Shown: piece after piece, positions 1-4,783 of the stretch
How positions within the stretch are numbered: the stretch's first letter is position 1
Layout of the letters: every line of letters begins with the position of its first letter
NCBI GenBank assembly: GCA_052143655.1
Contig: JBKQSL010000331.1
Location: forward strand, 1-8,532
Reading direction: 5' to 3'
Origin: CAVSUR01 sp052143655
GTDB lineage: Bacteria; Actinomycetota; Actinomycetes; Streptosporangiales; Streptosporangiaceae
DNA: 8,532 nt
Translations under genes and position numbers: made by a program
The notes under the pieces: model-generated
What the model was told of the DNA's origin: nothing
The model's database searches: none
Seen by the model: only the letters and a program-made list of their open reading frames with translations

Positions 1-84
1 CTCTACGAATACTGCGGCGACATTCCGCCGGCGAGATTGGAGCAGATCTACTATTGCAATTGTGACGGTAATGAAGTAGCGTAA
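1..84 (+). CDS. C-terminal end of an unrecognised protein (partial)
   Basis: Frame 1 is open from the window edge to a TAA stop at 82-84 and gives 27 residues ending in YYCNCDGNEVA. The stretch is about 49% GC, much lower than the rest of the window, and uses AT-ending codons (AAT, GAA, GTA), unlike the neighbouring genes. A hairpin begins 14 bases after the stop, which supports a real gene end. I do not recognise the family; the peptide is rich in Cys, Tyr and acidic residues. The atypical composition and the nearby attachment repeat suggest mobile-element cargo, but that is inference. Only the last codons are visible, so function cannot be assigned. Confidence 0.5.
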   Translation, partial: LYEYCGDIPPARLEQIYYCNCDGNEVA

Positions 85-97
85 TCATCATCAAAGT

Positions 98-113
98 CGA
101 GTCTCCGGACTCG
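98..113 (+). terminator. Hairpin after the partial gene, candidate terminator
   Basis: CGAGTC and GACTCG form a perfect 6-bp stem with a 4-base loop (TCCG), starting 14 bases after the TAA stop. There is no T-run after it, which is common for actinobacterial terminators. The position is right for a terminator; the short stem keeps confidence moderate. Confidence 0.45.
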
Positions 114-341
114 CCGGGGCGATTCAAGGACGCCAAAGCGGGCCACCAAGTCAAGGCGGTCAGTCACAGCTAACCACGCCCCGTCGCGGAGCAGCCGAAA
201 TGCTGGTCAGCAGAAGCCCCGGGAGTGCCTTCTAGCGGCAGCTCGCACCGGGCCATTAGCCTGGGTGCCCAAGGGGCAGCCGCGGATACTCAGGATCGGG
301 CGGACAGCCAGCTCAGCCCTCCTGACGGCAGCGGCCGGTGC
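114..341. other. Intergenic, no supported gene
   Basis: No reading frame here has a recognisable motif, a good ribosome binding site and a family-like product. It separates the terminator-like hairpin from the first tRNA-Gly repeat. The 5' half of a tRNA, which should precede 342 if the tRNA were whole, is absent: the bases before the anticodon loop (GGTGCAC) do not pair with the GCTGAT that follows it. Confidence 0.6.
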
Positions 342-385
342 ACTTCCCAAGCTGATAGTGCGGGTTCGATTCCCGTCACCCGCTC
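342..385 (+). repeat. tRNA-Gly 3'-end repeat, att site copy 1
   Basis: These 44 bases match the 3' part of an actinobacterial tRNA-Gly: anticodon loop TTCCCAA (anticodon CCC), the 3' anticodon strand GCTGAT, a T-arm with TTCGATT loop and paired stem, and the acceptor 3' strand CACCCGC. The 5' half is missing, so it cannot be a functional tRNA. It recurs at 1154-1197 with three differences. The integrase stop codon begins at the next base (386), the usual arrangement for elements that integrate into the 3' end of a tRNA gene. The T-stem is intact here, so this copy is the better preserved one. Confidence 0.75.
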
Positions 386-820
386 TCATCGATTAGAGCC
401 CAGCTCAGGGCATGAACCACTCGGTTTGTTTCCTCGGTCCTCAAGAGGTCTTCTTGGGCTTCCGTGCCCGATGTCTCGTCCGCCGCCTGGTCCTCGCGGC
501 GGCGCTTCCGGGGCCCGGCTCAGCTCCCGTCTGGCCATCTTGTCGAGGGTGGCTGCGATCTGCTGACCGCGTTCCTCCCTGGCGTGGGGGTAGACCTGCG
601 CCGCCTTGGTCGATGAGTGATCCACGCGGTTCATCAGCTCAGCCAGTGACGCGCCCGTCTCGGCCGCGAAGGTATTTCCCGTGTGCCGGAGATCGTGCAC
701 GTGGACCTCCGCGGGCAGACCAGCCTCGGCGAGGCCACTGGCCCAGGTCTTCGAGAAGTTGCTCCGGCGGAGTTGGCCGCCCTTCACGCCGACGAAGACG
801 AACCCATCCGGCCCCAGGCG
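386..820 (-). pseudogene. Tyrosine recombinase/integrase, C-terminal fragment
   Basis: The minus frame ending with TGA at 386-388 encodes the C-terminal part of a phage/ICE-type tyrosine integrase. Visible are the box-II segment HDLRHTGNTFAAETGASLAEL with the catalytic His and Arg, then HSSTKAAQVYPHA with the second His and the nucleophile Tyr. Upstream of the GTG at 787 the same frame still reads family-like residues (GPDGFVFVGVKGGQLRRSNF) to about 820, then becomes unrelated and hits a TGA at 881-883. About 145 residues remain of a usual 380-460; the N-terminal DNA-binding domain and the first catalytic Arg are lost. The usual LGH before the second box reads VDH, a possible decay change. 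The enzyme would have cut and joined DNA at the adjacent tRNA-Gly site; the remnant should be inactive. Confidence 0.75.
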
Positions 821-930
821 CCGCGTACCTGTCGACGCTCCGGGCGGCCGGTTACTCCTGGGCCGAGATCGCAGCCCGGCTCAGAGTCACCCGCCAGGCA
901 GCCCAGCAACGTTGGGGTCACCTGCAGTGA
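821..930 (+). pseudogene. Helix-turn-helix regulator, C-terminal fragment
   Basis: The plus frame ending with TGA at 928-930 reads AAYLSTLRAAGYSWAEIAAR, then LRVTRQAAQQRWG. This is the helix-turn-helix pattern (RxxGxSWxEIAxxLGVxRQAAQQRxG) at the end of small actinobacterial regulators. Upstream of about 821 the frame runs antisense through the integrase and shows nothing family-like. Only the C-terminal 35 or so residues therefore survive, and no start codon belongs to them. The fragment meets the integrase fragment head to tail at about 815-826. It could be a remnant of the element's own regulator or of a host gene joined by deletion. Confidence 0.5.
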
Positions 931-1153
931 CGCCTAGAACACCCGACAACCCACCTGTCGTGAGACGATGCCACCCATGATGTACCGGCTCAGGGTGTCT
1001 ACTCTCAAAGACTCCGCAAGCCTGGCGGTCTACCGCGACGTGCACTACCCCCGCCATTTCGGAAGCTTCACGGTAACTCGCGGGCACTTACGGGACGGCG
1101 CCGCTTGACCGCAGGTCAGCGTCCCCGCAAGTGATCAACGGACACCGGCAGTG
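931..1153. other. Intergenic stretch inside the element remnant
   Basis: No gene can be supported. A 43-codon plus-strand frame (ATG 977, TGA 1106-1108) has no convincing ribosome binding site and no recognised family. A 66-codon minus frame across 887-1087 looks like chance. The stretch ends at the second tRNA-Gly repeat. Confidence 0.5.
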
Positions 1154-1197
1154 ACTTCCCAAGCTGATAGTGCGAGTTCGATTCTCATCACCCGCTC
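1154..1197 (+). repeat. tRNA-Gly 3'-end repeat, att site copy 2
   Basis: This is the second copy of the 44-base tRNA-Gly 3' segment, identical to 342-385 except at three positions: G to A, C to T and G to A, all transitions. One change breaks a T-stem pair, so this copy is more decayed. It is followed by CA, giving an encoded CCA end (CCCGCTCCA), which copy 1 lacks. The upstream bases again fail to complete an anticodon stem, so it is not a working tRNA. It reads as the outer end of the collapsed element. Confidence 0.7.
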
Positions 1198-1273
1198 CAC
1201 GAAGACCCAGGTCACCGGCGACTGCTCGGCGTGTCTGCACGTCTCTCCAGGGCATAGTCCGTACCCCGTGCCA

Positions 1274-1681
1274 TTAGCCGGCTGAGATGATCAAGCTCAA
1301 CCCGTCGTGGTCGGCGAAGTTCTTGAAGTCCTTCGTGTTGAGGGTCGCGAGCGGCAGGCGATAGGCCAGGGCGCATGCGGCGATCCAGGTGTCGTTGGCT
1401 GGTCTGGGCCGACCGCGCTGGATCGCGGCCGCGGAGATCCGTCCCCAGGTCCGGGCGACGTCCTCGCCGTAGGGAAGGATGATTACCCCGTCGAGCCAGT
1501 TCTCTAACGCGTCGCGGTTGCGCCGTCCCCACTGCCGCAACTCGGCCCACTGGGTCAGCTCCCCGAGCGTGACAAATGTGATGCACGGCTGCTTGCCGAT
1601 GAGGCGCGTCAAGACAGGTGGCGGAAGCCGGTGCTTGAGGCTCAACGAGGAGACATCGGTGTCGAGGACTACACGATCCAT
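1274..1681 (-). CDS. vapC: PIN-domain ribonuclease toxin, VapC family
   Basis: The 135-residue product is full length for a VapC toxin, a Mg-dependent ribonuclease that cleaves RNA (often tRNA) when freed from its antitoxin. The PIN acidic residues are in place: D7 in VVLDTDVSS, E41 in TLGELTQW, D97 in PANDTWIAA and D118 in LNTKDF. The C-terminus KNFADHDGLSLI is the usual final strand of the fold. The ATG at 1679-1681 lies 6 bases after the antitoxin stop with no strong ribosome binding site of its own, so translation is probably coupled to the antitoxin gene. No catalytic residue is missing, so it looks active. The target RNA cannot be read from sequence. The gene stops about 75 bases from att copy 2. 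Confidence 0.88.
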   Translation of the reverse strand: MDRVVLDTDVSSLSLKHRLPPPVLTRLIGKQPCITFVTLGELTQWAELRQWGRRNRDALENWLDGVIILPYGEDVARTWGRISAAAIQRGRPRPANDTWIAACALAYRLPLATLNTKDFKNFADHDGLSLIISAG

Positions 1682-1687
1682 GGATGA

Positions 1688-1888
1688 TCAAGCAAGGTCT
1701 GCGTGACGCATTGCGGCGACATGAGCGAGGAACTCGTCCAGTTCCTCATCGGAGTCGAAAATCCCGTCCTGTGCGAGGTCATCGGCGGACCTGATCGGGC
1801 GTATGCCCTTGCGCCGGGCCTGCTCATCGATCGACTCGGTGCCGTGATCCGGTGGTACCGCTATGTCGTCCGCACGATTCGTCGTCAC
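1688..1888 (-). CDS. vapB: VapB-type antitoxin of the VapC pair
   Basis: This 66-residue acidic protein (ESIDEQARRKGIRPIRSADD, then DSDEELDEFLAHVAAMRHADLA) matches the short antitoxins that precede PIN toxins in actinobacteria. The C-terminal half carries the acidic, helical segment expected to wrap the toxin's active site. I chose the GTG at 1886-1888 because a perfect GGAGGT (1893-1898) lies 4 bases upstream. An in-frame GTG at 1892-1894 overlaps that site, and longer starts run into DNA without family resemblance. No AbrB or ribbon-helix-helix motif is obvious, so the DNA-binding part is unclear. It should neutralise the toxin and probably autoregulate the operon, as is usual for VapBC. 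Confidence 0.8.
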   Translation of the reverse strand: MTTNRADDIAVPPDHGTESIDEQARRKGIRPIRSADDLAQDGIFDSDEELDEFLAHVAAMRHADLA

Positions 1889-1892
1889 TGTC

Positions 1893-1898
1893 ACCTCC
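1893..1898 (-). promoter_or_regulatory. Ribosome binding site deciding the antitoxin start
   Basis: GGAGGT on the minus strand is a full match to the anti-Shine-Dalgarno core, 4 bases before GTG 1886-1888. It argues against the longer in-frame starts upstream. Confidence 0.65.
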
Positions 1899-2009
1899 GG
1901 TACCAGTCCCTTCCAGTATCGCATCTCGCCGAGCGTCCTTGAGCGACAGCCAGTGGCAGCCACGTGCCAGCCGGTGATCCCCCTCCTCTGCCGGGCCGCA
2001 GCCGGTAGC

Positions 2010-2195
2010 GTGACGTCTCCACTGGTCCCCGAAGATTTTGCGGTCCCGGGCGGGTTCCGCAGCGAGTTGTTCGTCATCGAGCCGCTCGACGCCCACCACA
2101 ACGTGGCCGATCACGCAGCTTGGACGTCAAGCATCGACCACATCAAGGCGACTCCTGGCTTCGAAGGCCGCGCATGGCCGGACAGGCCCATGTCG
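2010..2195 (+). pseudogene. GNAT-like protein, N-terminal fragment
   Basis: From GTG 2010 the plus frame reads VTSPLVPEDFAVPGGF, then a stretch ending HNVADHAAWTSSIDHIKATP and GFEGRAWPDRPMS. This resembles the start of a common actinobacterial acetyltransferase-like family (typically EPLGPxHNxxDyaAWxSSIeHIraTPGF). The family-like reading stops near 2195, where the next residues should be LxxNLxDL but are TRVQRGPSALL. About 62 of roughly 170-200 residues remain. The fragment lies antisense to the readthrough tail of the reductase gene that follows. The assignment rests on remembered pattern similarity, so the family name is tentative; the abrupt loss of similarity is the stronger observation. 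Confidence 0.45.
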
Positions 2196-3150
2196 ACGAG
2201 GGTCCAGCGCGGTCCATCAGCGTTGCTGCTCGACGTTCCTTCGGGTTCGCAGGTGGACGTTGCAGGCGTGTCAGGCTTCGGGGATGTCGCGGCCGAATGC
2301 CTCGGGAGTCACGGTCTCCGGTTCCGGGCCACCTCGCACGCCAGGTGTTGAGGCCATCGATGGCCGCGATCTGGTCCGGAGTGAGCTCGAAGTCGAAGAC
2401 GTCGAAGTTGGCCGCGATGCGTTCGGGGTTCACCGACTTCGGGATCGCCGACCGTCCCTCCTGGAGGTGCCAGCGCAGCATGACCTGGGCCGATGTCTTG
2501 CCATGTTCCGCAGCGATCTGGGCGATGGCCGGATCGTCGAAGGTGCTCTGCCCACCGCCACGGTAGCTGGTGATGCCGCCCATCGGGGACCACGCCTGGG
2601 TGAGGATCCCATGCTCGGCGTTCGCCTGCTGGACGTCCGGCTGGGTGAAGTAAGGGTGCACCTCAACCTGGTTGACAGACGGCACGACGCTAGACCGGTC
2701 GAGAAGCGCCGCGAGGACATCGGGCATGAAGTTGCTGACGCCGATCGCACGAATGCGGCCATCCGCAAGGAGCTTCTCCAGGGCGCGGTAGGCATCGACG
2801 GTCTTGTCGAACTGCGTCGGGACGGGCTGATGCAACAGCAGCAGGTCGATCTGTTCGACGCCGAGCTTGCCCGCGCTTTTATCGAACGCGTGCAGCGTCT
2901 CGTCGTAGCCGTAGTCGCTGATCCACACCTTGGTCTCGATGAACACCTCGGATCGATCCAGGCCGGAGCGGCGGATGCCTTCGCTGACCTCTCGTTCGTT
3001 GAAGTACGACGCCGCGGTGTCAATGAGGCGGTAGCCGACGCCCAGCGCTTCGGCGACCGAAGCCGCGGTCACGTCGGGCGGGGTCTGGAAGACGCCGAAG
3101 CCGAGCGCGGGCATCTCGACACCGTTGTTCAAGGTCACGTTCATGCTCAT
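2143..3150 (-). CDS. Aldo/keto reductase with frameshifted C-terminus
   Basis: This is an NADPH-dependent AKR (AKR5/2,5-diketogluconate-reductase-like) that would reduce aldehydes or ketones in the cytoplasm. The catalytic tetrad is complete: D44 and Y49 in IDTAASYFNE, K74 in ETKVW and H107 in LLLLHQPV. The NADPH-binding segment IPKSVNPERIAANF is at 237-250. Family-like sequence ends at residue 269 (AAIDGLNT). One extra base at 2343 then shifts the frame. Skipping it restores VRGGPEPETVTPEAFGRDIP, then EA and a stop at 2271-2273, a normal AKR ending of 292 residues. As it stands the protein is 335 residues with a 66-residue unrelated basic tail. ATG 3148-3150 opens the frame. ATG 3142-3144 has the better spacing (8 bases) to AGGA at 3153-3156 and may be the true start. 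A possible -10 TAGAGT lies just upstream. Activity with the wrong tail is uncertain. Confidence 0.85.
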   Translation of the reverse strand: MSMNVTLNNGVEMPALGFGVFQTPPDVTAASVAEALGVGYRLIDTAASYFNEREVSEGIRRSGLDRSEVFIETKVWISDYGYDETLHAFDKSAGKLGVEQIDLLLLHQPVPTQFDKTVDAYRALEKLLADGRIRAIGVSNFMPDVLAALLDRSSVVPSVNQVEVHPYFTQPDVQQANAEHGILTQAWSPMGGITSYRGGGQSTFDDPAIAQIAAEHGKTSAQVMLRWHLQEGRSAIPKSVNPERIAANFDVFDFELTPDQIAAIDGLNTWRARWPGTGDRDSRGIRPRHPRSLTRLQRPPANPKERRAATLMDRAGPSSTWACPAMRGLRSQESP

Positions 3151-3207
3151 AGTCCTGACTCTAGGTTCGCCGTTCGGATTGAGGGAGTCGCCTTGGCTGC
3201 GCCACGT

Positions 3208-3463
3208 TCATGATGGCGGTGTCAACGTCGGCCGAAGCAGCCGCGGGAACAGGTGCCCGACCTGCTTCGGCGCGGCGCGCAGCCAGTGCCGCTCGTCGTC
3301 ATAGCGCAGCAGCACCTGCACCACGGCCAGGCACACCAGCTCGGCGCCGGTCACCTCCGGCGGGCTTTCCCGGGCCGCGGCGGCCAAGACCCCGGCAGGG
3401 CATGATGCGGTCGGCCAGCTCGACGTAGAGTGCGGTCAGGAGAGTGTCCAGGCCGGCGATCAT
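3208..3463 (-). pseudogene. IS982-like transposase, frameshifted N-terminal fragment
   Basis: From ATG 3461-3463 the minus strand reads MIAGLDTLLTALYVELADRI, then GRRGPGKP, and after a one-base shift PPEVTGAELVCLAVVQVLL, then RYDDERHWLRAAPKQVGHLF. This is the N-terminal region of IS982-family transposases (the LsDAELvtLAvmQalLGf, WLR and hLFPyLP pattern). One extra C/G within 3362-3364 breaks the frame. Similarity ends near 3229 and a stop falls at 3208-3210, so the whole DDE catalytic domain is missing. About 80 of roughly 280-300 residues remain, and no matching second IS end is visible. It is a dead relic. A 10-bp inverted repeat (3441-3450 with 3503-3512) straddles the start codon. Confidence 0.6.
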
Positions 3464-3572
3464 GATGACTTCCCAAGGTCAGATGTGTGAACACGCCGAT
3501 CTTGGACACTCTTCGCCTGCCCGTCACCGATCACGCGCGGCGTGTCCGCCGCGGCGTTCACAGGGCTGGCTG

Positions 3573-3752
3573 GTGGCCATCGAGCTGGTCTTTGAGACCC
3601 ATTCCACGACCGTGGACAACGAGCAGGGGCACGCCACCGGCTGGCTGCCCGGCCAGCTGTCCGAACAGGGCCGGATGCAGGCGCAGCAGCTGAGGCGGCG
3701 CCGCCTGGGCGACGGGATCACCACCGTGTTCAGCTCCGACCTGGCCCGCGCT
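3573..3752 (+). pseudogene. Histidine phosphatase (phosphoglycerate mutase-like), N-terminal fragment
   Basis: From GTG 3573 the plus frame reads VAIELVFETHSTTVDNEQGH, then ATGWLPGQLSEQGRMQAQQL and DGITTVFSSDLARA. This is the start of a histidine-phosphatase-superfamily protein of the actinobacterial subtype with ETH in place of the classical RHG around the phospho-accepting His. The SSDLARA segment normally continues to VETAEIAF. Here the next codons are unrelated (SGGPTA). About 60 of roughly 190-200 residues remain, without the second catalytic His. The break at about 3751 is the point where a minus-strand fragment begins. It would have hydrolysed a phosphate ester; substrate unknown. No good ribosome binding site is seen. 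Confidence 0.55.
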
Positions 3753-3882
3753 TCAGGAGGTCCGACAGCAGCTGGGAGAACAGCTCGGTCGGCTCGCGGT
3801 CGCGGAAGTACTGTCCCAGTGCGCGAGTCACGGACTCGAGCAGGAGCTTCGCCTCGCTCAGCTCGTCAACGGAATCGGCCAT
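3730..3882 (-). pseudogene. GAF-type sensor protein, N-terminal fragment
   Basis: The minus frame from ATG 3880-3882 reads MADSVDELSEAKLLLESVTR, then ALGQYFRDREPTELFSQLLSDLLK, then RGPGRS and a stop. The helical lead-in LLxSVTRALgqYFRDREPTElFsqlLsdLLkLT is familiar from GAF-domain sensors, where EYGFIGEV should follow. Similarity ends at K44 (3751-3753), exactly where the plus-strand phosphatase fragment ends. A G-rich stretch (GGGGGGA) just upstream of ATG could be the ribosome binding site. Only the first helix remains, so no sensing domain survives. The family call is from pattern memory and moderate; the sharp junction is directly visible. Confidence 0.42.
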
Positions 3883-3922
3883 CGGTCCCCCCGAACCGGT
3901 CAGGCCTGATGCACGCTCAGTC

Positions 3923-3959
3923 TTCTGTGACCAGCGTTCCCCCATGCGTGTTCTGTGAC
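3923..3959. repeat. Pair of 9-base direct repeats with 28-base spacing
   Basis: TTCTGTGAC occurs at 3923-3931 and again at 3951-3959. On the minus strand this is GTCACAGAA twice. Multiple short repeats spaced like this occur at the ends of some IS elements (for example the IS21 family), so this may be a leftover transposon end in a region already holding IS debris. No transposase of that type is present in the window. Confidence 0.35.
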
Positions 3960-4004
3960 ATTTTAGCCCAGCAGTCCGGTTCCCCGGGTCGCCGAGGCGC
4001 GCCC

Positions 4005-4382
4005 TCAGTAGCGCTCGACGAGGTGCGCGCGGCTCGCAGGCAGCTCGTAGGGGTCGGGCCAGAAGTCGGTGATCTTCGCGATCTGGCCGGCGTGGTCCAG
4101 CTCGAAGAAGCACAGCCCGGGCTGCGGCCCGTGCTGGCCGGCGAAGGAAATCCAGCTCGCCGCGCGCTGTCCCTCGCCGATGATCTGGTGCACCGTGATG
4201 TGCCAGGCGCCGGGGAAGCCCTCCGTGTTGAACCGGAGGTAGGCGTCGCGGCCGCGGACGCGTTCACGGGTCTGCGGTCCCTCGTAGACCACGCCATCGG
4301 CGATCAGGCGGCCGAACGCTGCCCAGTCCCTGGCCTCGGCCGCCGTCCAGTAAGCAGCGATCACCTCGTGCGCATTCGTCAT
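4005..4382 (-). CDS. SnoaL-like / NTF2-fold protein
   Basis: The 125-residue product has the length and pattern of a single-domain SnoaL-like (NTF2-like cone fold) protein: MTNAHEVIAAYWTAAEARDW for the opening helices, DGVVYEGPQTRERVRGRDAY for the pocket-lining segment, then strands ending in GQIAKITDFWPDPYE. Members include polyketide cyclases, isomerases and many proteins of unknown role, so no reaction can be assigned. I start at ATG 4380-4382 because the family begins with this helix; a longer frame back to 4517 would run antisense through the neighbouring HIT-like gene. GGGAG lies about 13 bases upstream, a weak ribosome binding site. It is divergent from the HIT-like pseudogene, with 78 bases between starts that must hold both promoters. 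Confidence 0.78.
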   Translation of the reverse strand: MTNAHEVIAAYWTAAEARDWAAFGRLIADGVVYEGPQTRERVRGRDAYLRFNTEGFPGAWHITVHQIIGEGQRAASWISFAGQHGPQPGLCFFELDHAGQIAKITDFWPDPYELPASRAHLVERY

Positions 4383-4460
4383 GCCGGGACCGTAACTCCC
4401 GGCGCCGACAGTCCTGCGGCGCATCCCGGGTGACCGCTGACCGCGCAAGCGCGCGGGAAC

Positions 4461-4780
4461 ATGACGGACATGGCCGGCCTGGATGCCCCGGCGGACTGCC
4501 TTGTCTGCTGCAAGCACCTGATCGGCGGTGACCTGCTGCCGGGCGGGCCCGTTGGCGAGGACGATCTGGGGTGGTCGTCTCGCACCTGACGCCGGCCGCG
4601 GCCGGCAGATCGGGCGCTTCCGTCTATCTCGGGCACCTGCTCGTGGAGCCGCGGCGGCATGCTCCTGGCCTGGCTGATCTCACCGACGCTGAGGCGCGGG
4701 CCGTCGGCTGGTGGTGCGCCCGCGCCAGCCGGGTGCTGCGCGAAGCCGCCGGGGCCGAGCACGTCTACGGAGTGAGCGCG
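4461..4780 (+). pseudogene. HIT-family protein, frameshifted and lacking the HIT motif
   Basis: From ATG 4461 the first frame reads MTDMAGLDAPADCLVCCKHL, then LLPGGPVGEDDLG, before a stop at 4587-4589. The next frame (from 4571) continues the same protein: VVVSHLTP, YLGHLLVEPRRHAPGLADLT and VLREAAGAEHVYGVSA. This is an actinobacterial HIT-family (HINT-like nucleotide hydrolase) sequence split at the G-run 4568-4571, explained by one base lost or two gained. In the family the next residues form the HxHxHxx catalytic triad. Here similarity stops near 4778-4780 and the adjoining VOC gene ends at 4784, so the active site has been deleted. About 107 residues of roughly 140-150 are represented. It should be inactive even if the shift were corrected. 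Confidence 0.65.
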
Positions 4781-4783
4781 GCC

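Larger units (their letters stand above)
342..1197. mobile_element. Collapsed tRNA-Gly-integrated element, int relic between two att repeats
   Basis: Two direct repeats of a tRNA-Gly 3' end bracket about 770 bases that hold an integrase C-terminus adjoining one repeat and a helix-turn-helix gene scrap. The order att, int reading toward att, then regulator matches the int end of actinomycete integrative elements such as pSAM2-like AICEs, where att abuts the 3' end of int. No replication, transfer or excisionase gene remains. Neither repeat has the tRNA 5' half next to it. The intact tRNA is therefore expected outside the window, probably to the left, with the two copies marking ends of elements inserted in tandem. 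The bracketing is seen directly; the element class and history are inference. Confidence 0.55.

Noticed and set aside
310..386. A complete tRNA-Gly gene at copy 1 or copy 2
   Set aside because: The bases upstream of the anticodon loop cannot pair with the 3' anticodon strand, and there is no D-arm or 5' acceptor strand; only the 3' half is present.
207..389. 60-codon minus-strand frame starting MRAGDGNRTRTISLG
   Set aside because: Its start is the antisense reading of the tRNA-Gly 3' repeat, a well-known kind of spurious ORF; no independent support.
977..1108. 43-codon plus-strand small ORF
   Set aside because: No good ribosome binding site, no recognised family, and it lies in the element scar; mentioned only in the intergenic note.
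252..1279. 10-base repeat GCCATTAGCC at 252-261 and 1270-1279
   Set aside because: A single 10-base match over this distance is expected by chance and is not placed symmetrically to the att repeats.
1212..1691. 159-codon minus-strand frame overlapping vapC
   Set aside because: It is a shifted-frame shadow of the toxin gene, which has the PIN residues and the operon spacing.
1824..2114. 96-codon minus frame upstream of vapB (GDHRLARG...LKDARRDAIL)
   Set aside because: The GDHRLA stretch briefly resembled ParB-type nuclease motifs, but the rest does not fit, and it runs across the antitoxin ribosome binding site and antisense to the GNAT-like fragment.
2038..3213. 391-codon plus-strand frame opposite the reductase
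   Set aside because: Antisense shadow of the aldo/keto reductase, low-complexity Arg/Asp/Val composition, no motif.
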